Origin: Mucilaginibacter sp.
Lineage (GTDB): Bacteria; Bacteroidota; Bacteroidia; Sphingobacteriales; Sphingobacteriaceae
DNA: 64,000 nucleotides
Reading direction: 5' to 3'
NCBI GenBank assembly: GCA_028287895.1
Contig: JAQBOV010000050.1
Location: 37,460-101,459, forward strand
The position numbers and the translations under genes are program-made. Positions 1 through 9,365 of this stretch are shown piece by piece; position 1 is the stretch's first letter; each line of letters begins with the position of its first letter. The notes under the pieces are model-generated. The model searched no databases. It worked only from the letters and a program-made list of their open reading frames with translations, and was not told the origin of the DNA.

Positions 1-22
1 ACCTTATTACTTTCGATTAGCT

Positions 23-850
23 CTATTCAAGTACCACCGTTTTGTTTTTGTAAATAAATACCCTGTCGTCAAAAACCACTCTCAGGGCTTTAGCCAAAAC
101 CGCTGTTTCTATTTCTTTGCCTGCCTTGATCATATCACTGGCTGTATGGGAATGATCGGCTGAGATGATCTGCTGGGCAATGATCGGCCCTTCGTCCAAT
201 TCGTCGGTGACAAAATGAGCGGTGGCACCCACCAGTTTCACTCCCCGTTCGTATGCCTGTCTATAAGGGTTTGCGCCTGCAAACGCCGGTAAGAACGAAT
301 GATGTATATTGATGATTTTGCCGGGGAAACGGCTCACAAAATCAGGTGATAAAATGCGCATAAACTTGGCCAGTACGATATAATCATGTTCATACTGCGT
401 GATGATGTCCAGTATTTGTTTCTCAGATGCGGCTGATGAGCCCGCAAAAGATACATGATGAAAAGGAACGTCAAAACGCCGGCATATATCCGCCAGGTTG
501 GTATAATTACCGATAACGCATTGCACGGTTGCGCCCAGCGTTTTAAAATAGTTGCGTACCAGGATGTCTGCCAGGCAATGATATTCCCTGGTTACCATCA
601 CAATCACTTTTTTTACCGGATCAGGGTTAACCCTGATCAATGCGCCTTGTGGCAGCAGCTCATGCAGCTTTTGCTCAAGCGGCCGGTCTCCTTCGGTTTG
701 CTTGTCAACTTCCAGCCGCATGAAAAACAGGTTTGCCGCCTTATCCACATGCTCATGCATGGACAGAATATTGAATCCTTCGGCTGCCAGCAGGCCTGAT
801 ATTTTTGCCACCAGCCCGATCTGGTCCGTGCACTGTATAACAATCACCAT
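23..850 (-). CDS. purU: Formyltetrahydrofolate deformylase
   Basis: Hydrolyses 10-formyl-THF to formate and THF, supplying formate for purine synthesis and balancing the one-carbon pool in the cytosol. An N-terminal ACT domain (about the first 75 residues, VIVIQCTDQIGLVAKISGLL) is followed by a formyltransferase-fold domain. The signature INIHHSFLPAF and the later HFVTDELDEGPI supply the Asn, His and Asp expected at the active site. The frame is open to 952, but the ACT domain begins at the ATG at 850, so the extra 34 residues are probably not translated. It is transcribed away from the dcw cluster. The family assignment is firm; the start is inferred from domain alignment. Confidence 0.93.
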   Translation of the reverse strand: MVIVIQCTDQIGLVAKISGLLAAEGFNILSMHEHVDKAANLFFMRLEVDKQTEGDRPLEQKLHELLPQGALIRVNPDPVKKVIVMVTREYHCLADILVRNYFKTLGATVQCVIGNYTNLADICRRFDVPFHHVSFAGSSAASEKQILDIITQYEHDYIVLAKFMRILSPDFVSRFPGKIINIHHSFLPAFAGANPYRQAYERGVKLVGATAHFVTDELDEGPIIAQQIISADHSHTASDMIKAGKEIETAVLAKALRVVFDDRVFIYKNKTVVLE

Positions 851-1020
851 ATCAGCGCAATTATACTGAATAAAGTTAATTGTGTGATAAATTTTATAGG
901 GTATCCGCTTTAAGTCAACAGGAAAATTGGCAGAACCTTTTTTTTGCCGCATTATTAATAAGCGAAGAAAATAATAATTGCAGAGCGGCGCACAGCAGTG
1001 ATTTGGACTGTTGAAAACTT

Positions 1021-1050
1021 TTGGTGGTAAAAAGTGGTAGAAAGTGGAAA
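1021..1050 (+). promoter_or_regulatory. Putative MraZ operator: three 10-bp-phased GTGG repeats
   Basis: Three consecutive 10-bp units, TTGGTGGTAA, AAAGTGGTAG and AAAGTGGAAA, place GTGG at 1024, 1034 and 1044, and a degenerate fourth unit (AAGTAATTTA) follows. Known MraZ boxes are arrays of three or four short direct repeats at about one helical turn, with cores such as TGGG or AAAGTG, located just upstream of mraZ. The array ends 43 bases before the mraZ ATG. The repeat is seen directly; MraZ binding is inferred from position and pattern. Confidence 0.7.
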
Positions 1051-1093
1051 AAGTAATTTACTTTTACTTTACAATAAGTGCATTAGTGTTGCT

Positions 1094-1561
1094 ATGTCCC
1101 ATTTTTTAGGTGAATTTGATTGTAAGCTTGATTCCAAAGGGAGAATGATGATCCCTTCCGGCCTCAAAAAGCAGCTTCCCGAAGCTGACAAAGAGGGGCT
1201 TGTGATCAATCGTGGCTTCGAAAAGCACCTGGTGATCTACACCCGCAAGGAATGGGATAAAATAATTGATGACCTGGGCAAGCTTAATCAATACGAAAAA
1301 AGGACCCGCGAATTTATAAGATATTTTACACGTGGTGCATCAGAATTGTCGCTTGACGGTTCAGGCCGCGTGCTTTTGCCAAAAGCTTTACTGGAATATG
1401 CGGGTATCGGCGCTGACCTGGTGCTGGCCTGTCAGTTCAACAAAATAGAGGTTTGGGCGCGCGGCGCTTATGATGCGCAGATGGATAATGAACCCGAAAA
1501 CTTCGCCAGGCTGGCCGAAGAGGTAATGGGTAATGCAGCGAGGAGGGCAGCTGATGAGTAA
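1094..1561 (+). CDS. mraZ: Transcriptional regulator MraZ
   Basis: Small DNA-binding protein of the SpoVT/AbrB-like fold that usually represses its own dcw operon and forms ring-shaped oligomers. The ATG at 1094 gives a 155-residue protein beginning MSHFLGEFDCKLDSKGRMM, the normal family N-terminus. Two tandem MraZ repeats are visible: KLDSKGRMMIPSGL near the start and SLDGSGRVLLPKALLEYAG about 70 residues later. The frame is open back to a GTG at 1034, but that codon lies inside the repeated operator, so the internal ATG is preferred. The stop overlaps the rsmH start by 8 bases, indicating translational coupling. First gene of the dcw cluster. Confidence 0.94.
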   Translation: MSHFLGEFDCKLDSKGRMMIPSGLKKQLPEADKEGLVINRGFEKHLVIYTRKEWDKIIDDLGKLNQYEKRTREFIRYFTRGASELSLDGSGRVLLPKALLEYAGIGADLVLACQFNKIEVWARGAYDAQMDNEPENFARLAEEVMGNAARRAADE

Positions 1562-2456
1562 TTATCATACCCCGGTGATGTTAAACGAGTGTATAGAAGG
1601 GCTGAATATTCGTCCGGATGGCATTTATGTGGATGTGACTTTTGGAGGCGGCGGTCATTCGCGCCAGATTATAAAGCACCTGGGTAACAATGGCCGTTTG
1701 CTGGCCTTTGACCAGGATGCTGATGCGCAGCAAAACATGATTGAAGATGAGCGCTTTGAATTTATAGATCAGAATTTCAGATATCTTAAAAACTTTTGCC
1801 GTTTGCATAATGCCATTCCTGTGGATGGTATTCTGGCCGACCTTGGCGTATCATCCTATCAGTTTGACCAGGCGGAGCGTGGTTTTTCTACCCGTTTTGA
1901 TGCTGACCTGGATATGAGAATGAATCAGTCGGCTGTATTAAGTGCCAAAGAGGTGATCAATACTTACCAGGAGGCGGATCTGCACCGGATATTTGGTATT
2001 TACGGTGAAATTAAAAATGCAAAATCGCTGGCCAGGACCATTGCCACAGCAAGGCTGAATGCACCGATCAATACGGTTGCCGATCTGAAAAATGCCATTA
2101 TGGTGCTCATCCCGCGGGGAAAGGAAAATAAATACCTGGCACAGGTCTTCCAGGCCCTGCGCATAGAGGTGAACCAGGAACTGGAAGCCTTAAAGGATTT
2201 TTTAATGCAGTCCGCCGAAGTTCTGTCATCGGGCGGACGGCTGGTGGTCATGTCTTATCATTCACTTGAGGACAGGCTGGTGAAAAACTTCATCGCCAAA
2301 GGAAAATTCAGCGGCGAGGTGGAGAAAGACTTTTATGGTAATGATCAAAAGCCTTTTGAGGCGGTAAGCCGTGGCGCGATTACCGCATCAGAACAGGAGA
2401 TCGAAAATAATAACAGGGCACGGAGCGCTAAATTAAGAATAGCTGTAAAAAAATGA
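1554..2456 (+). CDS. rsmH: 16S rRNA (cytosine(1402)-N(4))-methyltransferase RsmH
   Basis: SAM-dependent methyltransferase (formerly MraW) that adds the N4-methyl group to C1402 in the ribosomal P site. The N-terminus HTPVMLNECIEGL, the SAM-binding VDVTFGGGGHSRQI, the family block ILADLGVSSYQFD and the C-terminal SYHSLEDRLVKNF are all present; 300 residues is the normal length. The ATG at 1554 is preceded by a purine-rich GAGGAGGG stretch and lies inside the mraZ stop region. The stop shares ATGA with the next gene (4-base overlap). Confidence 0.96.
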   Translation: MSNYHTPVMLNECIEGLNIRPDGIYVDVTFGGGGHSRQIIKHLGNNGRLLAFDQDADAQQNMIEDERFEFIDQNFRYLKNFCRLHNAIPVDGILADLGVSSYQFDQAERGFSTRFDADLDMRMNQSAVLSAKEVINTYQEADLHRIFGIYGEIKNAKSLARTIATARLNAPINTVADLKNAIMVLIPRGKENKYLAQVFQALRIEVNQELEALKDFLMQSAEVLSSGGRLVVMSYHSLEDRLVKNFIAKGKFSGEVEKDFYGNDQKPFEAVSRGAITASEQEIENNNRARSAKLRIAVKK

Positions 2457-2863
2457 CCAATCGTTTGCGTACAGAAATTCCGGAAGAAGAAGCTGAAAAT
2501 GAGCTTGTAGTTGAGCAAAAGCAACCTGCAAAGGAAATTTCAGAAAATGCATTATGGCAGCTTTTTGCAGCAACATTTAATGCGGAGAAGGCTACCAGCG
2601 CGTTGCCTTTCGTGCTGTTCCTTGCCTTTTTAGGGATGATTTACATCGGCAATATGCACCTGGCAGAAAAGAATATCCGCGATATAGCAAAGCTCGGTAA
2701 AGAAGTAAAAGAACTGACCTGGGACTATAAAACTGCCAAGGCCGACCTGGCTTTTAAAAGCACATTAACGGAAGTGGCCAAACGTGTGGATACATTGGGC
2801 ATTAAAGAATCTATTGAACCGCCGCAGAGGCTGAGGGCGCAGGAGGTGAAAGATGGGCATTAG
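2453..2863 (+). CDS. ftsL: FtsL-like cell division protein
   Basis: 136-residue bitopic membrane protein in the slot between rsmH and the PBP gene, where Bacteroidota carry an FtsL-like divisome protein. A charged cytoplasmic N-terminus of about 48 residues precedes one membrane segment (roughly residues 50-68, LPFVLFLAFLGMIYIGNMHL). A periplasmic stretch follows that is predicted to be coiled coil (roughly 70-120). Sequence conservation in this family is weak, so the name rests on topology and gene order. It overlaps the PBP gene by 11 bases. Its expected role is to bind an FtsB-like partner and activate the FtsW/PBP synthase. Confidence 0.8.
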   Translation: MTNRLRTEIPEEEAENELVVEQKQPAKEISENALWQLFAATFNAEKATSALPFVLFLAFLGMIYIGNMHLAEKNIRDIAKLGKEVKELTWDYKTAKADLAFKSTLTEVAKRVDTLGIKESIEPPQRLRAQEVKDGH

Positions 2864-4994
2864 AACGAACATACTTTTAAGAGTATATCTTGCATTCGGG
2901 CTTATCCTGCTGTTTGCAGGCGCTGTCGTGTATCAGCTTTGCCGTGTGCAGTTTGCCCAGGGCGCTAAATGGAAAGCGATGTCCAGAACGCTTTCCGCCC
3001 AATATATAAATGTGGAAGCTGCACGCGGCAATATCTTTGCCTCCGATGGCAGTTTGCTCGCCACGTCAGTGCCTGAATACGAGCTGCACATGGATATGCT
3101 GGCAGGCGGTATAGCCGATGAGGCCGTATTCCAGGATAAAGTAGATTCGCTGGCAGCCGCCCTGTCGCATTTTTTTGGGGATAAGTCAGCCCGCGAATAT
3201 TCAAAGATATTGCGTGAAGCGCGTAAAGACGGTGATCGCTACCAGCTGATCAGGCGAAAAGTAGGATTCCAGGAGCTAAAAGAGATACGCAGGTTTCCCA
3301 TATTCAACCTGGGAAAATATAAAGGCGGATTGATCGTTATTGAGCAAAACAAGCGCATCCTGCCGTTTCGCTCCTTAGCTGCCCGCACCATAGGCTATAA
3401 AAACGACAATGCAAAAAATGCAGACGGTAAGTCTGTTGCTGTTGGTTTAGAGGGTGCTTATGCCGACTATATCAATGGAGAGAACGGCAAGCGGCTGATG
3501 CAGCGTATGGCTGGCGGTGTTTGGATGCCGGTAAATAATGACGGATCTGAAATAGAGCCAAAAGAAGGAGCTGATATTATTTCTACCATTGATGTGAATT
3601 TTCAGGATGTGGCGCAGGAAGCGTTGAAGAAGCAATTGATTAAAAGTGGTGCCAGCCATGGCTGCGTAGTATTAATGGAAGTGGCTACCGGCCAGGTTAA
3701 GGCAATCGCCAATTACACACTCACCAAAGAGGGAGATTACCAGGAGCGTATGAACTATGCCATCAGTGAATCCGCTGAACCGGGTTCAACCTTTAAACTG
3801 GCATCCTATATGGCTGCTATTGATCAGCATAAGATAGATACAAGCTCATTGGTCGACGTCGAGCATGGCAGCTATGACCTGATCAATCCCCGCAACGGCA
3901 AGGTAGCGCTTAAAATACGTGATGCTGAAGATCCGGGTACGATAATAAGCGCTAAAAGGGCTTTTGAGGAATCCTCGAACGTTGCGGCGGCCAAATTTAT
4001 TTATGCTCATTATCACAACAATCCCCAGGAGTTTACCGATAAACTTTACAGTTATCACCTGAATGAAAGAAATGGCCTGCAAATATCCGGCGAGGGTGCA
4101 CCGCGCATCAAAAACCCGGGCTCCCGCGACTGGAACAAACTACAGTCGCTTTCGCAGATGGCTTATGGTTACGAGCTGAAACTGACACCCCTGCAAATGC
4201 TCACCTTTTATAATGCGGTAGCCAATGATGGTAAAATGATAGCGCCAATTTTTGTAAGTGAAATACGTCACCTGGGGAATCCCATTGAGCGTTTCCAGGC
4301 CAGGGTGATTAACTCAAAGGTGTGTTCAGATAAAACGCTTGCAAAAGTAAGAGGGATGCTCGAAGGTGTGGTCGGGGAAGGAACCGGGCATTTGGTAATT
4401 AAAAATAATTTATACACGGTGGCTGGTAAAACCGGCACGGCGCAGATCGCCAACGGGAAATTTGGCTACGGTGCTAAAAACTCCCACCAGGATAGTTTTT
4501 GTGGCTATTTCCCTGCCGACAAGCCAAAATATTCCATGATCGTGGTGATACATGATCCGACAATAGGCTCTCATCTTGCGGCCTATGTTGCCGGCCCGGT
4601 CTTCCGGGCAATTGCCGACCGGGTGTATTCAAGCGATTTGGAAATGAATCAGGCTACGCCGTTGCGTTTTGTTGGTCATACGCAGTTACCAAAGGCTAAA
4701 GCAGGCAACCGCAAAGCGGTGCGGCAGGTATATGACCAATTGAATATAAAACCGCTCTATGCTTCCACGAATACGGCGGCAGATACCTCGGGCGGACTGG
4801 CGTTTGAAGAAAATAAATATCATAAAGGTGCAGTGCCGGAAGTAACCGGCATGGGCTTAAGTGATGCTTTATATGAATTAGGTAATGCAGGTTACCGGGT
4901 TTCGGTGCATGGCAGCGGAACGGTGGTAAAACAATCTGTTACCGGTGGTAGTATTATTCCTAAAGGATCAAAAATCATAATCGAACTGCAATGA
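2853..4994 (+). CDS. ftsI: Penicillin-binding protein 3-type transpeptidase with C-terminal PASTA domain
   Basis: Class B PBP that cross-links septal peptidoglycan with FtsW. It has an N-terminal membrane anchor (about residues 7-27), a dimerisation/pedestal domain, and a transpeptidase domain with all three motifs: S312-T-F-K315 (nucleophile Ser312), SSN at 374-376 and K526-T-G528. A single PASTA-like domain occupies roughly the last 65 residues (from VPEVTGMGLSDALYELGNAG). At 713 residues it is longer than proteobacterial FtsI because of the PASTA domain, which is common in Bacteroidota orthologues. The start overlaps the ftsL-like gene by 11 bases, and the stop overlaps the murE ATG. Confidence 0.93.
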   Translation: MGIRTNILLRVYLAFGLILLFAGAVVYQLCRVQFAQGAKWKAMSRTLSAQYINVEAARGNIFASDGSLLATSVPEYELHMDMLAGGIADEAVFQDKVDSLAAALSHFFGDKSAREYSKILREARKDGDRYQLIRRKVGFQELKEIRRFPIFNLGKYKGGLIVIEQNKRILPFRSLAARTIGYKNDNAKNADGKSVAVGLEGAYADYINGENGKRLMQRMAGGVWMPVNNDGSEIEPKEGADIISTIDVNFQDVAQEALKKQLIKSGASHGCVVLMEVATGQVKAIANYTLTKEGDYQERMNYAISESAEPGSTFKLASYMAAIDQHKIDTSSLVDVEHGSYDLINPRNGKVALKIRDAEDPGTIISAKRAFEESSNVAAAKFIYAHYHNNPQEFTDKLYSYHLNERNGLQISGEGAPRIKNPGSRDWNKLQSLSQMAYGYELKLTPLQMLTFYNAVANDGKMIAPIFVSEIRHLGNPIERFQARVINSKVCSDKTLAKVRGMLEGVVGEGTGHLVIKNNLYTVAGKTGTAQIANGKFGYGAKNSHQDSFCGYFPADKPKYSMIVVIHDPTIGSHLAAYVAGPVFRAIADRVYSSDLEMNQATPLRFVGHTQLPKAKAGNRKAVRQVYDQLNIKPLYASTNTAADTSGGLAFEENKYHKGAVPEVTGMGLSDALYELGNAGYRVSVHGSGTVVKQSVTGGSIIPKGSKIIIELQ

Positions 4995-6451
4995 GGTATT
5001 TGAGCGATATTTTAGAGGGACTTGCATTTACCGAACTTCAGGGTAGTGCCGACATGGAAATCAGCGCTATCGTTTTCGATTCGCGCCTGGCCCGTCCGGG
5101 GTCATTATTTGTGGCCGTAAGAGGCACGCAGGTTGATGGCCATGATTATATTGAGCAGGCCGTCAGTAACGGCGCTGTGGCGGTGATCTGTGAAGATCTG
5201 CCTGCGCATGTTACCGGGGAAGTAGACTTTTTTATGGTGGCAAACACCGCTGTTGCACTGGGAACGGTTGCTGCCAATTTTTACGATAACCCATCGGAAA
5301 AACTAAAGTTGGTTGGTGTGACGGGCACTAATGGGAAAACTACCATTGCGACCCTTCTTTATAAGCTGTTTGGCGATCTGGGTTATAAATGCGGCCTGAT
5401 TTCTACTGTTGAAAACCAGATCAATGGCCAGGTGGTAGCCGCCACGCATACGACTCCGGACCCGGTGGTGCTCAATATGCTGCTTGAGGAAATGGTCGTT
5501 AAAGGCTGCGACTATTGTTTTATGGAGGTGAGTTCGCATGCAATTGTACAGCATCGTATTGCCGATCTGAATTTTACCGGAGCCATATTTTCAAACCTTA
5601 CACATGATCATCTTGATTATCATAAAACCTTTGACAGTTACCTGAAAGCTAAAAAGGCGTTTTTTGACGGGCTGCCAAAAAACGCTTTTGCCCTGACCAA
5701 TATTGATGACAAAAACGGTATGGTCATGCTTCAAAATACCCATGCCCATAAAAAGAGCTATGGATTAAAAAACATGGCTGATTACAAGGCTAAAATTGTA
5801 GAGAACCAGTTTAGCGGTTTGCTGCTCAATATAGATAACGAAGAGGTTTGGTTTAAGCTGGTAGGCACCTTCAATGCGTATAACCTGATGGCCGTGTATG
5901 CCACTGCTATGCTGCTGGAGCAGGATAAAGCCAAGGTATTAACCAGTTTAAGCAAATTAACGGGGGCCAAGGGGCGGTTTGATTATGTAATTGCGCCCAA
6001 TGGTATTATTGGAATCGTGGATTATGCCCATTCGCCCGATGCGGTGCAAAATATATTAAGCACGGTTCACGACGTGCGCAAAGGTAAAGAGAAGGTAATT
6101 ACGGTACTGGGTTGTGGTGGGGACCGGGATACAACAAAACGCCCGGTAATGGCCAGGGTGGCCTGCGAATGGAGCGATAAAGTAATTTTTACTTCGGATA
6201 ATCCGCGCTCGGAGGACCCGGCCCAAATTATAAAGGATATGGAACAGGGCGTTGATCCGGCATTCAAAAGACATACCATGAGTATTATCGACCGGAGGGA
6301 AGCGATTAAAGTAGCCTGCAATTTAGCACAGCCGGGAGATATTGTGGTCATAGCCGGCAAAGGACACGAGAAATACCAGGAAATAAAAGGAGTGAGAAAT
6401 CACTTTGATGATATGGAAGAGTTAACAGGGATTTTTAAAATGCTGAGTTAG
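4991..6451 (+). CDS. murE: UDP-N-acetylmuramoyl-tripeptide ligase MurE, meso-DAP type
   Basis: Cytosolic ATP-dependent ligase that adds the third amino acid of the peptidoglycan stem. The Mur-ligase P-loop GVTGTNGKTT lies at residues 109-118, SNLTHDHLDYH near 201, and a candidate carbamylated lysine in SYLKAKKAFF near 222. The specificity motif reads DNPRSEDP from residue 403; the Arg in DNPR is the mark of meso-diaminopimelate-adding enzymes. 486 residues is the normal length. The ATG at 4991 overlaps the PBP stop by 4 bases. A gap of 177 bases separates it from mraY, whereas the preceding genes overlap. dapA, in the DAP pathway, lies at 24 kb. Confidence 0.96.
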   Translation: MRYLSDILEGLAFTELQGSADMEISAIVFDSRLARPGSLFVAVRGTQVDGHDYIEQAVSNGAVAVICEDLPAHVTGEVDFFMVANTAVALGTVAANFYDNPSEKLKLVGVTGTNGKTTIATLLYKLFGDLGYKCGLISTVENQINGQVVAATHTTPDPVVLNMLLEEMVVKGCDYCFMEVSSHAIVQHRIADLNFTGAIFSNLTHDHLDYHKTFDSYLKAKKAFFDGLPKNAFALTNIDDKNGMVMLQNTHAHKKSYGLKNMADYKAKIVENQFSGLLLNIDNEEVWFKLVGTFNAYNLMAVYATAMLLEQDKAKVLTSLSKLTGAKGRFDYVIAPNGIIGIVDYAHSPDAVQNILSTVHDVRKGKEKVITVLGCGGDRDTTKRPVMARVACEWSDKVIFTSDNPRSEDPAQIIKDMEQGVDPAFKRHTMSIIDRREAIKVACNLAQPGDIVVIAGKGHEKYQEIKGVRNHFDDMEELTGIFKMLS

Positions 6452-6571
6452 CGCGGTGCGGATATGCTCATGTGCAGGTTGTGGCGCGTCAGTTTTTTCA
6501 AATGGTGCAATCAATAATAAATAGATTAAGGAAAGATAATTTCATCGGCAAAAAATTAAAAAATTAAAACT

Positions 6572-6617
6572 CGCAAATACGCATATCTGCACTTTCGCAC
6601 ATCTGCTATCTGCACAT
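6572..6617. repeat. Short imperfect word repeat in the murE-mraY gap
   Basis: The gap repeats variants of CATATCTGCAC and CACATCTGC three times in about 45 bases (GCATATCTGC, GCACATCTGC, ATCTGCACAT). No reading frame and no clear hairpin fits it. Clusters of this kind are, from memory, common in intergenic DNA of Sphingobacteriaceae; their role is unknown. Confidence 0.4.
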
Positions 6618-6628
6618 TTAAATGAGCT

Positions 6629-7870
6629 ATGCTGTACTACTTATTTAGCTTCCTGGAGAAAAACTATAGTATACCGGGAGCCGGTGTGTTTCAGTACATC
6701 ACCTTCCGTACGGCTATGGCGGTTATCACCTCATTGATCGTTACTACGGTTTATGGCCGCAGGCTGATCGATTATTTGCGCTTTAAACAAGTAGGCGAAA
6801 CCGTGCGCAATTTAGGTTTAGAGGGCCAGATGCAAAAGGCCGGTACGCCTACCATGGGTGGTATCATCATCATATTAGGAATATTGATCCCGACGCTGTT
6901 GTTTGCCAAGCTGGACAATGTATATGTGCTAATGATGTTGGGCACAACATTATGGCTGGGCGCCATCGGTTTTTTGGATGATTATATCAAAGTGTTCCGT
7001 AAAAACAAAGAAGGCCTGGCGGGCAAGTTTAAGATCACCGGGCAGGTTGGCCTGGCCCTGATCATCGGCTTAACCATGTACAGTAACCCGGATATCGTTA
7101 TCAGGCAGGAAGTGAAGCCCCCGATCAAATATGACAGGCCGGTTGAATATCACATGAAAGGTAATAAACCGGTGTATACGCAGGATATCAGATCGACGAA
7201 AACAACCATGCCTTTTTATAAGAACAATGAATTTGATTATGCCAAAGTGCTCAAGTTTTTAGGTAAGGGCTATGAGCGGTATGACCTGGTTGTTTTTATG
7301 TTTTTTGTCATCCTGATCATCACTTTCATATCTAACGGAGCCAACATAACAGACGGTATCGATGGGCTGGCTACCGGCACATCGGCAATAATAGGGGTTA
7401 CCCTGGCCATACTGGCTTATGTGTCGGGTAACACGGTAATAGCTGACTATCTGAACATCATGTATATACCCAACTCGGGAGAGCTGGTGGTTTTTGCCGG
7501 GGCGTTTGTGGGCGCATGTGTTGGGTTTTTATGGTACAATTCATACCCGGCGCAGGTATTTATGGGCGATACCGGAAGTTTGGCTATCGGGGGCATCATT
7601 GCCGTGTTCGCCATCATGATCCGCAAAGAGCTGATGCTGCCATTACTGTGCGGCGTGTTCGTTGTCGAGAACCTGTCGGTTATTATGCAGGTATCCTGGT
7701 TTAAATATACCAAAAAGAAGTTTGGCGAAGGTCGGCGGGTGTTTTTAATGGCCCCCCTGCATCACCATTACCAAAAGAAAGGATTCCATGAGTCAAAGAT
7801 CGTAACCCGTTTCTGGATCATCGGTATTATGCTGGCGATCCTGGCGGTAATCACATTGAAGTTGAGGTAG
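6629..7870 (+). CDS. mraY: Phospho-N-acetylmuramoyl-pentapeptide-transferase MraY
   Basis: Integral membrane enzyme that transfers phospho-MurNAc-pentapeptide from UDP to undecaprenyl phosphate, giving lipid I. Catalytic landmarks are D117-D118 in [10 protein letters not shown], the [13 protein letters not shown] motif near 238-250 and [15 protein letters not shown] near the C-terminus. Around ten membrane segments are visible. A polar stretch of about 65 residues (roughly 152-218) between two membrane segments makes it about 50 residues longer than the E. coli enzyme. The start ATG at 6629 gives [10 protein letters not shown]; an upstream ATG at 6621 is in another frame. Confidence 0.95.
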   Translation: MLYYLFSFLEKNYSIPGAGVFQYITFRTAMAVITSLIVTTVYGRRLIDYLRFKQVGETVRNLGLEGQMQKAGTPTMGGIIIILGILIPTLLFAKLDNVYVLMMLGTTLWLGAIGFLDDYIKVFRKNKEGLAGKFKITGQVGLALIIGLTMYSNPDIVIRQEVKPPIKYDRPVEYHMKGNKPVYTQDIRSTKTTMPFYKNNEFDYAKVLKFLGKGYERYDLVVFMFFVILIITFISNGANITDGIDGLATGTSAIIGVTLAILAYVSGNTVIADYLNIMYIPNSGELVVFAGAFVGACVGFLWYNSYPAQVFMGDTGSLAIGGIIAVFAIMIRKELMLPLLCGVFVVENLSVIMQVSWFKYTKKKFGEGRRVFLMAPLHHHYQKKGFHESKIVTRFWIIGIMLAILAVITLKLR

Positions 7871-7929
7871 GTTAATGGAAGGTTCGAAAGTTAGAAGGTT
7901 AACAGATACAAAAAAAAGATAACAGATCA

Positions 7930-9276
7930 GTGGATTCAAAACTAAATAGACTTGTGGTACTCGGCGCTGCTGAAAGCGGAGTGGGTGCGGCGTACCTTGC
8001 CAGGCAGCAGGGCTATGAGGTTTTTGTTTCGGATGCCGGCACGATCACCGATCATTATAAAAAGCAACTTCAGGACTGGAATATCCGCTTTGAGGAAAAC
8101 CGGCATACCGAGGCGGAGATATTAAAAGCAACGGAAGTAGTAAAAAGCCCCGGTATTGCTGACCAGGTACCGATCGTCAGGAAATTGAAGGAAAAGAATA
8201 TACCTGTTATATCAGAGATAGAGTTTGCCGCGAGGTATACCAACGCAACGATTGTAGGCATCACCGGATCGAACGGTAAAACTACCACCGCCAGCCTAAC
8301 GTATCATATCCTCAATGATGCGGGTTTGAATGTGGGTTTGGCAGGTAACATCGGTAAGAGCTTTGCCTACCAGGTTGCTACCGAGAAGTTTGATTATTAT
8401 GTATTGGAATTAAGCAGCTTTATGCTTGATGATATGTACCGGTTCAAGGCACACATCGCCGTGTTGTTGAATATAACCCCTGATCACCTGGACCGCTACG
8501 ATTATAAGCTGGAAAATTACGCGGCATCAAAATTCCGCATTACACAAAATCAAACAGCCGGCGACTATTTTATTTACTGTGCCGATGATCCCGAAACGAT
8601 AAAGGGGATGGAGGTACGAAAGTTTAACGCACAACAATTACCATTTAGCATTAAAAAAAAAACTGACCCGGGAGCATATCTCGATAAGGACAATATTGTC
8701 ATAAACACACTAAAAGAACATTTTCAAATGTCGATCAACGATCTGGCCCTGCAGGGTAAGCACAACCTTTACAACTCAATGGCTTCGGGTATTGTTGCCA
8801 AAGTACTCGAATTACGGAACGAGACCCTAAGGGAGAGTATGGGGAGCTTCCGCAACATTGAGCACCGGCTTGAGTTTGTTGCCAAGATATCCGGCATCAG
8901 TTTTATCAATGATTCGAAGGCCACCAACGTCAACTCTACCTGGTACGCTTTGGAAAGTATGACCAGTGATGTGGTGCTCATTCTTGGCGGTGTTGACAAA
9001 GGCAATGATTATGGTATGCTGAAGGACCTGGTAAGACAGAAAGTTAAAGCTATTGTGTGTTTGGGCAAAGATAACCGCCGGATACATGACGCATTTGAAG
9101 ATGAGGTGGAAATAATAGTAAACACCTTTTCGGCGCAGGAGGCGGCGCAGATAGCTTACCATCTGGCTAAAAAGGGCGATACGGTATTGTTGTCACCAGC
9201 CTGTGCCAGTTTCGACCTGTTTAAAAATTATGAAGACCGCGGCAGGCAATTTAAACAAGCGGTAAAGGAATTGTAA
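7930..9276 (+). CDS. murD: UDP-N-acetylmuramoylalanine--D-glutamate ligase
   Basis: Cytosolic ATP-dependent ligase that adds D-Glu to UDP-MurNAc-L-Ala. An N-terminal Rossmann-like UDP-binding domain (VVLGAAESGVGAAYLA) precedes the P-loop GITGSNGKTTT at residues 110-120. NITPDHLDRYD follows near 187, with the usual C-terminal ligase domain. 448 residues is normal. Translation begins at GTG 7930; no ATG in the frame would keep the Rossmann motif. The 59-base gap from mraY holds low-complexity GTTAGAAGG-type words rather than a recognisable promoter. Confidence 0.95.
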   Translation: MDSKLNRLVVLGAAESGVGAAYLARQQGYEVFVSDAGTITDHYKKQLQDWNIRFEENRHTEAEILKATEVVKSPGIADQVPIVRKLKEKNIPVISEIEFAARYTNATIVGITGSNGKTTTASLTYHILNDAGLNVGLAGNIGKSFAYQVATEKFDYYVLELSSFMLDDMYRFKAHIAVLLNITPDHLDRYDYKLENYAASKFRITQNQTAGDYFIYCADDPETIKGMEVRKFNAQQLPFSIKKKTDPGAYLDKDNIVINTLKEHFQMSINDLALQGKHNLYNSMASGIVAKVLELRNETLRESMGSFRNIEHRLEFVAKISGISFINDSKATNVNSTWYALESMTSDVVLILGGVDKGNDYGMLKDLVRQKVKAIVCLGKDNRRIHDAFEDEVEIIVNTFSAQEAAQIAYHLAKKGDTVLLSPACASFDLFKNYEDRGRQFKQAVKEL

Positions 9277-9278
9277 CA

Positions 9279-9300
9279 AGTTGCCCTGTTGGAAAGTTGT
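9279..9300. repeat. GTTG-phased intergenic words (copy 1)
   Basis: AGTTGCCCTGTTGGAAAGTTGT places GTTG at intervals of 8 and 8 bases. It matches the stretch at 58467-58496 at about 20 of 25 positions. It lies in the murD-ftsW gap, outside any gene. A possible short dispersed repeat of unknown role. Confidence 0.35.
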
Positions 9301-9365
9301 AAACCAATGGCCAATGACCAAACAAATCGCTGAAATCGGTACGTAATCGATGAAATCAAGAAAAG

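Noticed and set aside
455..799. Plus-strand frame opposite purU
   Set aside because: It is the antisense shadow of a well-supported gene.
1034..1093. Upstream GTG start for mraZ
   Set aside because: The extra 20 codons translate the operator-like repeat and lie before the conserved N-terminus MSHFLGEF.
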